From NCBI GenBank assembly GCA_029204225.1, contig CM055097.1:9009426-9073425 (forward strand): 64,000 bases of DNA, in the 5' to 3' direction. Positions 1-11,900 of the stretch are shown one piece after another. The notes beneath the pieces were generated by a model, which was given only the letters and a program-made list of their open reading frames with translations, was not told the origin of the DNA and made no database searches. Each line of letters opens with the position of its first letter. The stretch's first letter is position 1. Source of the stretch: Diphasiastrum complanatum. Its lineage: Eukaryota > Streptophyta > Lycopodiopsida > Lycopodiales > Lycopodiaceae. The translations under genes were made by a program, and so were the position numbers.

Positions 1-2380
1 GCATAAATGGATTATCAGTCTTGCCACTACTTTTCTCTTAGAATCCTCGAATTCTCGAAATTCTAATTCACACTGGGGAAAAGGAATCCAAATTTCCAGA
101 GGCAGTCTTCTTAAATAATTCCCAATTTTATTCTCACTTGCAATTAGTTATACTTCAGGAATTGAATGTAAATTAAATAATTGGATCCTTAAGACCAGCA
201 ATCATCTACATATCAAACTTCCACTTCTTTCCCCCTTCCAAAAATGGTTCAGGTTAACAAAATCCAAAATTTGTACTAGGAAAAAAATCAAGCTGGTATC
301 GTTAACTTTAGCAGTAATCACCCTGACAGTTTTGATTTGTTCATTAAGTGCCGCACTTAATCCCTGGCAAATCCCCTTATAGACCAACATAAAACTGTTC
401 TACTAGATTTACATTATTCTTGGTTCTTATTGATCCAGAACAAGAAATGCTCCATAATTGACATATTCACAAAATTTTCATCTAAAAGTGAAGGGTACAG
501 TGACCTGAAGAAGCGACTGATTTCAACTCAGTAAGATCATTCACTTTATAAGTCATTTGTATTTGATCAATAACCAAAGAATGGAAACAAATAAAAAACG
601 TCTATGGTTTCTTCAAATTTTACGTAAATTGAGATTTTCATGTTCCATTCAATATGGACCTAAACTGTGAAAATCGACCAAACATCGACTTGACAGTTTC
701 ACAGTTACCATCACATATTGGAAGGATTCTGCAACATCCAGCATGCATCCTATGTGACATGCAGTGATTTCAAAAAAAAAATCAATTTTTACGTAAATTG
801 CCAAGAAACTGGAAAATTAGCACTGGGATTCACAAAATCAGTTTAAAATAGACCAACTGTGAAAATCGATTAAAATGATCGATTTATCAAATTCACAGGC
901 ACTGTCACATATCAAATTCGACATGCACTGATTTTTTCGAAAAAAACGAAAAAAAATCCCGTAATTAGCCTAGCCACTAGGAAATTTGCTTTTTGATCTA
1001 GAATTGCCAAGAATAGCTTCATGCAAAAAATCTTCTGATCAAACTACTGATTACGCATGCAACATGCATCCATGCATGCATAAAGGTCTATCCATACATT
1101 TTCATCAACAGACAAGCACTGCACTGAGCTACAAGCATGCATGCATCAGAACATTTCGAAAATTTTGCAAATTTTAGCTCAAAAATTGCCAAACTTCCGA
1201 CAGCCATAACTTTCTCTATAGGACACCAAATTGGTCCCTGTAAAGCATAGTACGGAGGGAGAGTGGGTCTACAAGATACTTGCCACATCACCTTGCACCC
1301 CTGGCTTCACACATGCGAGCAATAAATGCATGAAAAACATGTAGGAGGGCGCACTTTTGTGGAGAGGAATCTTCAAAAAACACATCCCAGCCCAAAAAGC
1401 CTTGGATCAGAGGTTACAAGCACTCTACTAAGATTTATTAGAGAGGCATAGAAGCTTCTAACGGGTCCAGAAAGCAATCATAAGCTCAGATCATGCAAAA
1501 AATGCATTTTTGGCCTCCTTCAACAAGCAAAACTTCAACATGATGGTGTCTAATGCTCACCTATCCAAATTGGATGCATGATGGATCAAAACAGACGCAA
1601 TCCATCATATCTTTAAGCTTGTAACAAGAACCAACAGGTTCAGACCCCCAATTGAGAGGTATTCATGCTCAAAAATCATCAAAAATACACTAATTTTTGG
1701 TGTTTTGAGCCCCCTAATGGTGTCTAATCCCATCCAAACTTCATGACAGCTCAGGGAAAGCTTCATTTCATCTCTGAAAACGTTCATACCAAGTCTTGTC
1801 TGAGAATTTTGAGATCTACCCCAAAATTAGTCCAAAAAACATAAAAAAAACCTTGGTTTTTGACCAATTTTGACCAAAATTTGTGGGAAAAATCCACAAT
1901 TTCATGCAATCAGATCCAAATCCCTGTAAATACATTGCATGCAAGCACTAAAAGTTCTGATTCTAGTCAAACATGGTTTCTATAGCCCATTTATGGTCCA
2001 AAAACCCCAATATTGGTCCAAAATCATTATCTAATCCGCCTTTTGACTATTCCAACATCATGCAATCATTAGATCCAATCAATAATGACTATAAAACAAC
2101 AAGTACAATCTGGAAAACGTACTACACCAGTACCTATGATCAATTTCAAGCAAAAAACTTCAATTCTAGGTGAAAAATCCACTAAAATCATAAAAAATCC
2201 ATAGATTTCCACCAAAAACTATGGAGAAACCCCATAATTATGATCTTTAGGCTAAAAGTACACCAAATTCAGAGAAGCCACCTACTTGGAGATCAATTCC
2301 ACCACCTGGAAGTAACATGCAAGGAGAAATCCACAAAAACTGAGAAAATGCAAGAAGTAGCTCCACCTTCTGATTGATGC
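1..2380. other. No gene recognised; AT-rich, repeat-like
   Basis: No convincing coding sequence. About 650-960 holds two diverged copies of a block around TTCACAG...CACATAT...CATGCAnTGATTT followed by A-runs. The stretch below 2385 is probably the untranslated leader of the minus-strand element whose primer-binding site is at 2381-2401. Confidence 0.5.
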
Positions 2381-2401
2381 AAATCCAGAGCTCTGATACC
2401 A
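2381..2401 (-). other. LTR-retrotransposon primer-binding site (minus strand)
   Basis: Reverse complement reads TGGTATCAGAGCTCTGGATT, the plant initiator-Met tRNA binding site. A probable LTR lies at higher coordinates, up to about 2797 where TGTTATGCC begins on the minus strand. The LTR end next to the site is not a clean CA. Confidence 0.55.
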
Positions 2402-2839
2402 CTATAAGGATCACCAAATGAAGATCTCACTAGATCCTGTTGCAAAACAACCAAAAGGACAGCTGTGGAGCAAAACCACCCATCCAAACCTAGATCCCTC
2501 CTGGACCTAGCCCCCAAGCCTTAGTGAAGAACCTAAGAGAGAGGAGGAGAGACATGCTCAAGAAACTGAATTTCCAATAGGAGGATGGGCGAGTTTCCAA
2601 TAGACATATTCTCCTCATGAGAGAGAGAATATTCTTCCTAGGATTCCCATGCAACCTATATTGAGCTATTAACCTCCTATTCTTGCATTAAAGCAGTCAT
2701 TCACTATGCATGTGCTCCTATGTCCAATTATAGGTCTGGGCCCTCATATGATTATTAATTGCTTTACAGGCCAAGCCCGGAATGACGAGGCATAACAAAT
2801 AACCATACACACCTGGAGTGACCGGCTATCCACGTCAGG

Positions 2840-3053
2840 AATTATTCCGATTTCCTTGTACAAGACATGGACGGCGGATGATATGAGTAATAGTTTTGAG
2901 TTGCTTAAGAAAAGTGTGACAACAACACCAATCTTGATGATTGGTGATCCTAAGAAACCATTTGTGGTTAGGACTGATGTCAGTGATTATGCAATTGGAG
3001 CCGTCTTGATGCATGATCATGGATGTAGATATTTTCAAATATCATCTTTCTAG
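2840..3053 (+). pseudogene. Ty3/gypsy RNase H-region fragment
   Basis: Encodes FELLKKSVTTTPIL and then PFVVRTDVSDYAIGAVLMHD, the RT/RNase H hinge of gypsy pol (Asp of the RNase H active site within the TD-S motif). No other pol domain follows. At about 3080-3097 a purine tract (AAAAGGAGGGATAAAG) precedes TGATGGGATAAATTC, which may be the start of its 3' LTR. Confidence 0.65.
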
Positions 3054-3929
3054 TTAACTTTTATAGAAATTTATAATTTTTAAAAGGAGGGATAAAGTGA
3101 TGGGATAAATTCTATCAGAAGATCTATTGTTGCACAATTTTCAGAAGATAACTAGTTGTGATCTAGAAATATGATTTTTTGGAAGTATTTTCTAACAAAT
3201 CCACAGTAAGATACCAAATTGAAACTTTTCTAATAAGAGAAATTCTCTAGGAATTGTGTGGAACAATCCGAAACTATAACTAGTTTGAAATTTGAATCAT
3301 TATCTATAAATAGTACATTGAAAGGTCAAAAGTTACTAATTCCATACAGAGTCGCGATCTTTTTGAAATAGTACTCTGCAGTAATAGAGAAAAAGATCGA
3401 ATAGTTGCGCTATGAATGGATGTTCAAATGATCGATGTCATGTATGAGTATTATCATTATTAAACTTGTTATCGATATGTCATTGAATATATATACACAT
3501 GGCCGTACAATTAAAAAAAATGCTTAATTTGTACTTTTATAAATGGGATTAAGGCAGTACGTGCTGTTAGCAGTCGCTGTTGGACAAAATCCGATTTTGT
3601 TAGAGATTCTGTCTAGTCGTGACAGTGTCAACTAGCCGAATAGTCGAGTCGATGGTGATGCTCAATAATTCAATGATGATGGCTGAATAGTCGATGATGA
3701 TTGCCAAATAGACGACGATACACCGATAGTTCAGCGGTGTCGACAGAACATTGTCATTGATTCCTTTATATATCTGCACACTGTTTGAAAACCAGTGTAT
3801 TTCAACATAGTATGTGACTGTACAAATGTTTATACCAAAAATGAATGGATCTAGATTAACCATGGGATAAGAGATGGAGAGGATATAAATCCAATAGGAA
3901 GTGCTTATCAAGATTACAGAAAGAATTGC

Positions 3930-4125
3930 AGAGTGGCTTATGATACACATGTTTGTGTTTGGTCTTCGAGAGGAGTTTGAGGCCACATGTTCTAAATGCA
4001 CATTGTAAGATCTTGGAAGAGGTAGTTGCTACGGCTCTCAAGTACGGAGGCAATGTCAGAAGCAAGCTTGATTATGGAGTGCCTTTTATGCACCAGAGGA
4101 AGGGATCACAGAAGGTTGGCCAGTA
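3930..4125 (+). pseudogene. Ty3/gypsy gag fragment
   Basis: In one frame: SLRPHVLNAHCKILEEVVAT and then ALKYGGNV, typical of the gypsy gag block 'L...V...TLEEA...A'. A frameshift separates it from an upstream FVFGLRE. It ends at TAG near 4125. The surrounding 3100-3900 has no recognisable gene. Confidence 0.5.
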
Positions 4126-4516
4126 GAGCCAAATAAATCTCCCTGAAGGACACCCTATCTAGATATAGCAAGTTTTAAAGCGTAAGCCAACAGTCTCTAT
4201 GCCAAAACACTCTTGCAGTAAATCTCCTCTCACAACAGAACAAAAATAAAAGGCAAATGTTAGAAGATTTGCGGATTTCGAGACAACCCTAACCCTAGTT
4301 AATAAGTGTGAGAGATTTGACACCCTTTGTGTTAAGTCCAACCCGATGATCACATACTTATCTAATAATTAGAAAGTCAATAAAAGGACTTTAGGCCTTT
4401 TATGCGGGACTTTTAATGTCGCAGGGCCTAAATGTCAAGTTAGTGAATAAAGTTGGCTCTCCCACCAAAATTGGTTCAAATTCAAAAATCCCAATTGAAC
4501 GAGATAAAAGTTGATT

Positions 4517-4717
4517 TTATCGAACCATGCTCTTGCGGCCTATTTCAGACCGTAGATTACTTTGTGCAGCTTGCACACTTTGTGCTTCCGATTGGAAGGT
4601 GTACAACTCCTCTTCGACATTGCCGTTGAGAAATGTTGTCTTGAGTGAGCTACTTTTACATGCCATTGGTAAGCACCTTGGCCTTAACATAAGCATGCCT
4701 TCGAAATAAATTTCCAT
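4517..4717 (-). pseudogene. Ty1/copia reverse transcriptase fragment
   Basis: The reverse strand encodes SLKTTFLNGNVEEELYTFQ, the copia RT motif around 'DVKTAFLNG-LEEE-Y'. The key Asp before K is replaced. No flanking RT motifs are intact. Confidence 0.65.
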
Positions 4718-4913
4718 AGAAGAATAGTAAAGCCTGCCTTAATGGCTAAATGTATTTTTTGAAAGAGTAAAGGAACAGTCATTGGTTGAGACTTTCATTG
4801 TGGAATTCCCGCTTGGGACTACAAGTTGAGACGTGAAACGCTATGTAGAATCGATCCAAGGCTGCAATTTAGCTAACACGTTTCGAGACAATGCCTTGGC
4901 TTAATATTGGAGT

Positions 4914-5399
4914 ATGAGAGTACTTGCTATCCACCTCCCCCGCTGTCCTCCTGGGAGTGAGCGTGCGTGCACAGCTACGCATGACGTTGTCAAAGATGCA
5001 GAGGCCAATGTAGCCAGAGATGGAGGATTCCATGTCCTCAGAGAGCAGTCTCATGTCTTTCCTTCTTCCGCATCTCACTCTTCCCGCAAGCGTGTTGACA
5101 TTGTCCTCTCTTGGGATGGCCTTCGTACTTTGGCAGATGTTGTTGTCCCACGCGTGGTGCGGCAGGTGTCGCAGCACAAGAGAAGGAAAAAAAACTACTC
5201 CGACAGGCACCCCACTGATGCTTTTCTTCCTTTGGCTATTGAGACTTATAGCACCTTGCATCGACGCTTTGAGGATTTTCTTTGCATGTGTTCTCATCAG
5301 GCGGCAGAGCGTCAAGGTATCCCTGGTTCTATTCTCGTGACTTCTTTCTGCAACAGGCGACAGTGGCTAGGTCTGCTACGTCTCATTTCCCTTCATTAG
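4914..5399 (+). pseudogene. LINE C-terminal region with restriction-like endonuclease pattern
   Basis: About 140 meaningful residues from HDVVKDAEANVARDGGF to RRQWLGLLRL. The central pattern is RVDIVLSWDG and then RTLADVVV, which parallels the 'R-D-V...D-V' core of R2-type restriction-like endonuclease domains. It is followed by YSDRHPTDAFLPLAIETYST. I recognise this as a module common at the C-terminus of plant LINE-like reverse transcriptase proteins. The element is 5' truncated: no RT precedes it here. Its probable 3' UTR runs to about 5640 and contains the hairpin CCCCTTCGGGG at 5564-5574. Confidence 0.6.
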
Positions 5400-5563
5400 C
5401 CGACTCACCACCTCTTCACTTTTCCGATCTGCTGCAGTCAGTTGGCAGACTCCCACGAACATCATCATAGTTTATTCACTTTTATTTATAATGCCAATAT
5501 TTGGATTAATCTTAGCTTTACTGCAAGCTTCGCTCTTGGTTGAGCCTAGTTTTGATTAAACTT

Positions 5564-5574
5564 CCCCTTCGGGG
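5564..5574 (+). other. Short hairpin in LINE 3' UTR
   Basis: CCCC-TTC-GGGG, followed by TGTATATATC. LINE 3' ends often carry small stem-loops recognised by the reverse transcriptase; that role here is inference. Confidence 0.35.
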
Positions 5575-5699
5575 TGTATATATCTTTTTCATCAATGTAC
5601 CTACTACTTTTTCCTATGAATAAATGCACGGGTGTTCTACTTTTCTATTCTATAATTGAAATCTTTGTAATGTATCCACAAGGATATGATGTAATACCT

Positions 5700-6000
5700 T
5701 AACAGTAGATATTGTTCATGACTGATGGTTTCATATTTGAGTTCCCAAATAGACTACACAATTTGGTACGTGCATTATCACATACACTATATAATTTGTT
5801 TTGCATGATAAAGTTAAATGGTTGTGAATGATTCACATGATACAGTGGCTCATGCTATGGCGTCTAAACCTTTTTTTGGTATTGAAAAATGAAAAGCCAA
5901 TTTTTGTACATTACAAAAAAGAGAGAATAAAAGTAGACACAATACCATAAAAGGAAGATGTGCTAGAGATTGTCATTAAATCTACAACAAGAGACATTGG
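5700..6000 (+). repeat. Dispersed repeat block A, copy 1
   Basis: About 280 bases closely similar, in the same orientation, to 59460-59750. Shared runs include GGTTGTGAATGATTCACATG with ATACAGTGG, and ACACAATACCATA. No coding potential. Confidence 0.8.
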
Positions 6001-6034
6001 AGGCCTAAAAAAAACAAATTAAGTGCAAACTGTT

Positions 6035-6240
6035 TTCACTTTGGGATTCCATTGTGAGATTTTAAACTATGTATACAATTCTTAATAATAAACACTAGTG
6101 CATAAAAAAAGTAGCACACCATGTGCTATCTTTTTGTTGAATCATGGCAGGATGGAAATCAACAAAACTCGCAAAAAATTTAATCGCAAAATGCCAAGGC
6201 CCAGAATGAAAACCAACCACTCTCTCATAAAGTGCCAATA
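6035..6240 (+). repeat. Dispersed repeat block B, copy 1
   Basis: Similar to the reverse complement of 59000-59275. It contains the hyphenated palindrome TAGCACACCATGTGCTA at 6112-6128. Relative to block A its orientation is opposite to that in copy 2. Confidence 0.75.
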
Positions 6241-6319
6241 GCTCATATAGTACCTTGTGAAAATTGGAGGTTCCATAGCCTCTAAATAAACATATGTCGA
6301 GAATTTAGAAATTGGTGTG

Positions 6320-6338
6320 CGGGCGCACGCGCGCGCGC

Positions 6339-6417
<79 letters not shown>

Positions 6418-6424
6418 GATTAGA
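6320..6424. repeat. Compound microsatellite (CG)n(GT)n(GA)n
   Basis: A run of CG/CA pairs passes into about 15 GT units, then about 22 GA units, then three copies of GATTA. The rest of 6240-7379 holds the probable 3' UTR of the FHA gene near its low-coordinate end and nothing else recognised. Confidence 0.9.
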
Positions 6425-7379
6425 TTACCATTATTAATGTCCACGAAGACTGACATTGAATAAAAATCTGGGGCCAAATAAAAATCTGAACAACATTGAA
6501 TTAAACTATCAGATCAAAGCTATTTAGAAGAGTCTAGTAGAATTCTAAATACAACATAAAGTTTAATAATAAGGCTACCATGCATACTAAGATTATCATA
6601 GTTAAAAAAAACTAAATGTAGAATGAAAACTAGAGTTTCCTCATGTTCTTTTCTGGAGACCATTAAATTGTACATTGTTGGCATGTGCAGCTGAAATTTC
6701 AAGCAATGTCCAAAAATCATCAACATTTCACATAGATGAATGTGTTCCACTCCTTATTGAGATCACAATACTTAATATACTAGTGAACATAGCACATAGT
6801 TGCTGTGCTTTGTGAACTCAAAAAACTATTCCTTTTCACAAGTTGATTGACAGGATTCTTCCTTGTATATGCAAACAGGCCATTAGATTTGACAAAGTAA
6901 TTGACAAAAAATATCCCTTGCAGATCACACCTTAAAGCAACCTCAATCGAATTTGCTGACATTCATATATTTGTTGTAGCATTGTAGAGCAATAACAGCA
7001 CACAATGGACCATGACAGTCCTATAACTTACTTCTCCATCCAGCTATGTGTTACTTTACGTTGCTCCTACTCGCTGTACATTACACACTTTTCTGCAGAA
7101 AATATTTCATTAGAGAGCTTCCAAATGAATAAGTCAACTGGAAAATGCAGAAAAATATGATAGCAGAAAGAAATTTACTTGAGTTTCTTATTAAAATTTT
7201 GACCTATCATAGAGTACAAATACTGGTACAAACTTCAACCTTGAAAAGGGCCTCAGACAATTCATATCGATAGACTAACAGAAATCAGATATGAAACTTT
7301 GATTGCTTGTGCAGTCTCTTTAAAAGTCATCACCATGTTAGTCACTGGCAGTCCAAGTCATTAGTCCACAAAATCTGGG

Positions 7380-8931
7380 CTAAGGGGTAGAAATGGATGG
7401 TGTTCTGCTAGTAGGCTCTGAATGTGTTGAGTCACTATCATCACCTTCATCCTTGTCATTTCCATCATCATCCTTATCAGAATAATCTTCAGAATCTGAT
7501 GCATGAGGAACAGACTTCACAAGTTCATCGAGGCCTTCAAAATCAGGAGCTACGATACTGATCATTTCACTTAATGCGTGGTGCTGAGATTTCTTGTTAG
7601 AAAGCCTTGGCGAGGGTGTATTTTGACTTCCTAATGTATTTGCAACAGCTTCTGCTGCCCAGGATCTACCAGGACTTTCAAATAGTTGAGGTCTAGCTCG
7701 CTGACTATCACTAGTAGCAACTTGACTTGCAGCAAATTCCATGGCAACACCATCAGTAGTACCTTGCCCGTTATGTTGAAATCTATCAGGAATCCTTTCA
7801 TCACTATGACAGGAGTCATTGTCATCATGCTGTGACATGGGCGTGCTTGCTGCCCAGCTACCAGCCACCTCTGAAGCCACGAGATCCATTGTGCATAAGC
7901 TATGCATGTCCCTCCTGTCAACTGAATCTGTCTCAGGCCTTTGAAAAATACCTTTCAATCTCCTTGACGTAGTTGCAAATAAGGACTTCTCATTTGCACT
8001 GGTGGCATCCCTTTGAGCTTCGCTGAAGTTCTCATGACTTGAGCTTTTCCGAATCATATCTACATCTCCTTTATAGTGAAAGTCGCTAGTAACAGGTCCT
8101 GCATTTCCTTCTTCTTGAGGACAATTGTCTATGGGCAAAGTTGCTCCATAATCCTCCAGAGCTACCTGAGTTCTTTCCCAATCAGTGTGATCTTCGTCCT
8201 CCCCACCTTCCAACTGCATAGTCTCTCCATATAGAACCCCACCTTCCTCTAATTCGGCTCTATCATCTACAACATCATTCTCCTCATCTTTAAAACACTC
8301 AGGATCATTGTTGGATTCATCCACCTGAGTTCTGTTTTCAGCAGTGATGGTCTGTACTTCATTTGCAAATTCCCCGTATTCTACCTCAAGTAGCTGTGTT
8401 GCAGCTGCTTCAGCAGCATTTGGATCTTCACTTCTCTTTTCATCCTCTACAGTACTATCTAAATGTTTTGAAAAATTATTAGAAACTATATGAGCAGCAG
8501 TTGCAACCTCCAAATAAGGTAGAGATGGAGCAGCAGTTACAAATTCATCTTGTTCAGTATCCTCTTCCTTCATCTTCATCTCATTGGGAACATTATGATG
8601 GTTTTGAGAAATCCGATTTAAACTGGTGGTAGTTGTGATCTTATTGACTTTTTCACTTGCCTCGCCACTGACCATCTCATTCCGATTCTGCGCATCAGCT
8701 CTTTGCAAAGAGCGCCTGCTTACACTGTCGTCCATGTCAATGGGCAGACCTTTTTTCCCACTGCCATTTGTCCTCCTTGACTCGCCCCCCCTCCCACAAC
8801 TTGTATGCAGATGATTTTCACTGTCACCATCCTCTAGTGTTCTAAGCATTGCTTTGAGCTGTTCCTGTTGCCTTTGTTGCAGGGCTGCAATTTCTTCTGC
8901 AGTTGAATGGAACGCTCGTAGCTGTGTTTCC
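7380..8931 (-). CDS. Host FHA gene, exon 13 (acidic C-terminal tail, stop)
   Basis: Acceptor ACTGTCAG|GGAAACACAG. It starts [14 protein letters not shown] and [16 protein letters not shown], then runs about 490 residues of mostly disordered, acidic and Ser-rich sequence to TAG at 7380-7382. Two short blocks stand out and, from memory of the family, are conserved: [15 protein letters not shown] and [19 protein letters not shown]. The end is an Asp/Glu/Ser-rich run followed by [11 protein letters not shown]. Function of the tail is unknown. Confidence 0.93.
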
Positions 8932-11900
8932 CTGACAGTGTAAATACAAGACCTTCCAGTTCAGAATAAAAGGCTTTCATCAGCAGTATAAATCACTCAA
9001 AAAATTGGCAGACCACGAATTGTGAGGCGCATATCACACCTAAGCACGATGCGCTCCCGTGCACCTTCAAGTCGCTGCTTTTCCAATTTGAGGTTATTGA
9101 TAGCAGTTTCCATTTCCAATTCGAGAGTGACAATTTTGGCTGTCGCACTCTCTCTGGCCTCCTGAATGAAAGAGAAACACCAATTTTGACACAAGAAACT
9201 GCCAAACTCAAGAAGGTTTTGAACATCCTAAGATCCTCTGTAATCTATACAAAGGTTCTTTATGAAGACAGCGTCAACTATGGGAGTGCCAGGCTACCTA
9301 TTTAAAAATGGGAGCCTTATCCAAAAACAACTAAAATCCACATCATAAAGAAGACCAATTTCAACATAAGCAAACAAAAGAAAAATAATAACATTTTCAA
9401 CACATCATCTCGTACTCACTTATAAAATATGTCTCAAGAACAACGTTAACCTGCAACCATTATTTATAGCAAATTACATAATTTTAATATTTCACAGCTG
9501 CTTTGGCAATTGTCATGATTGAGATCAGCGACGCTTAAGGGAAAGACCTGGCCCATTACCTTCTCGCCCTCTAGCTGTCTGAAGGCCTTTTGTAACTCCT
9601 GCTCCAATTGTGCTATTCTCTGATCAGAGCCCACAAACCTTAATGAGGGAGTGTAATATTACAGGCAACCAGCAAGCCCAAGAATAGTTTCATAAAGTAG
9701 TAAGCACACACACAAACATCAGAGAAGGGACGATTACGAAGCACTACAAGTCAATCAAACAGACTCAGCACCGTACTTCACATATAAGTTTCTCACTTTA
9801 CTAAACAGATTATGAAGACACTACAAGTCAATCAAACAGACTCAGCACCATACTTCACATATAAGTTTCTCACCTAAACAGACTCGGCACCCTACTTTCT
9901 GCCTTGACGTCCCATTGTACACCTAATGGTGATGCTGAGGTTATTCTTGATCAAGTTACATTCTTGACCAAAATCTCAAAGTAAACAGTTGAGGCTTGTC
10001 CTCAGACTGTTAATGTGGGACTGGTCCTTGTGACAGAGGGACTAGCACTCATGACAGCACTGAGGTAGACGTACTGTAAACCGGTGTCCTGAAAGTAGAA
10101 TGTGATGTGCTTACAAAGGTGTTGAATCACAAAGATTTTTGAGTTGAAAGCGCAAAACTTTTTTTCTCAGAGGTTCTTGCGAAAGCTTCTCTATAGAAAA
10201 ATCTCTGAATGTGTATGTGTAGCTCTAGAATTTCGATGTGTTTTCTTTGAGTCCATTGATGAGTTTGAAATGATGAACTCAAGCTGATGATACATTTGCC
10301 AATCAGGAGAAAGCATGGTAGCAAAAATTTCAACCCTAAATGTATGCAACTTGGAAGCAACTTCACCTGTCATATCACACCTGTTGTGTGCTCTCAAACA
10401 AGTAAGAGCAGTTATGGGCATATTTGTGGACGACAATTCAAATGAGGATGATCCATATCATGTTGTAACTTGTAACCAGAGGAAGAGACAATGGAATTTA
10501 TATCTGATTGAGTGTTATGAAGTAGATCAAACTGAAGGTGACGTTGAACAACTCACTTGATTTCTCAATGAGACGTTAATGGACAAGATTTTGGTAGTCT
10601 GATTGAAGAAATGATAGATCCAGATAATGTACAGCAGGTCAAAATTGGGCAGACAAAATGCTGAGCATTTCAAAGTCTCTATCAAAAGCAAAGTTGTCGA
10701 GTATACTGCTTTACCAACAGAGGATCAAGATGTTTTCACTTGGTCGATGGAAGATTTGAAAGAAAATCCACTTGAGTTGGTGAACACTGAATTCAACTCA
10801 AGGAAGGAGATGTATCAGTTAGACAGAAGCAACATATTCATTGATCCCCTGATATTCTTCATTGGTGAAAGCTCGATTGGAGAAATACTTAAAAAGCAAG
10901 AGTGCCTCTCCTGAGCAGAGAGTGGATGTCACTGACAATGGTTGTTCCCAGAAAGAAAACGGGGCAAATTCAAGTCTAACCAGGACTTTTGAACACTAAA
11001 TGCAGCCACGATCATACCCTTTTACAGATTCAATACTGGATCAAGTAGCACATCATGAATGATGGAGCTTCTTAGATCGATTCTCAGGCTAAATTGAGTG
11101 TCGATCTGGCTTGAAGATGAATTGAAAACCACATTCACAAAAGATTAGAGAACCTCTCCTTATAGAAGGTTATCGTTTGACCCCCCTATCACTGAACTTT
11201 ATGCTTTTTACCAAACAGTGGATCACTTGTGCAAGCTTACTCTAGATGAATGTCGAAGTTCCTCAATTTCATTACATCCAAAAAGAATGTTATTCTGGGA
11301 GGCCTGAACGAACAGGTATTGAAGTTGACTAGGTTAAAATAATTCTCGATTTGGAGGAACCAACCAATCTTCGTAAACTTAGACGATTTCTAGGCCATGT
11401 CGGACACTATCGACGGTTTATTGCTGATTATGTGGTGCTTGGCTGAAGAAAAAGATGAGGGGAAAAAGGCATTTGGAAACCTAAAGTCTAAGCTCACTCC
11501 GGCTCTTGTTCTTAGACCACCTGAATGGGAAAAGAAATTTCATGTATATGTTGATACTTCTTCGTTTGCGATAGGTATGGTGCTTAGTTACAAAAATGAA
11601 CAGAAGAAGGATTATCATATTTATTTCGAAGGCAAGCAACTAGCTGTCTGCAGCTGAAAGAAATTACTCTGCTACTGAGAGGACGACTCTCACAATGGTT
11701 TACTCTATGGAAAAATTTCAACATTATTCACTTGAGTATTCGTTATTCTTATATGTTGACCATTATTCTCTGAAGCATCTAGTGAACAAGCGAGATTTAT
11801 CAAGAAAGATTGCTAGATGGGTACTTCTGCCTCAAGAATTTGCTAGAATTAACGTTCACATTGCTACCCCTAATGTTATTATCTAGGGTTAATTAGGATT

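Noticed and set aside
3600-4001. 133-codon minus-strand ORF
   Set aside because: No recognisable motif, and it overlaps the gypsy gag remnant on the other strand.
4287-4302. AACCCTAACCCTAG, telomere-like repeat
   Set aside because: Only two units; no array.
7631-7921. 96-codon ORF in another frame of exon 13
   Set aside because: Shadow of the true frame, which carries the conserved SEVAGSWA and LSEMI blocks.
9620-9638. An exon 11 acceptor at 9639/9638
   Set aside because: Joined to exon 10 in phase it creates a stop codon after four residues; the acceptor at 9620 does not.
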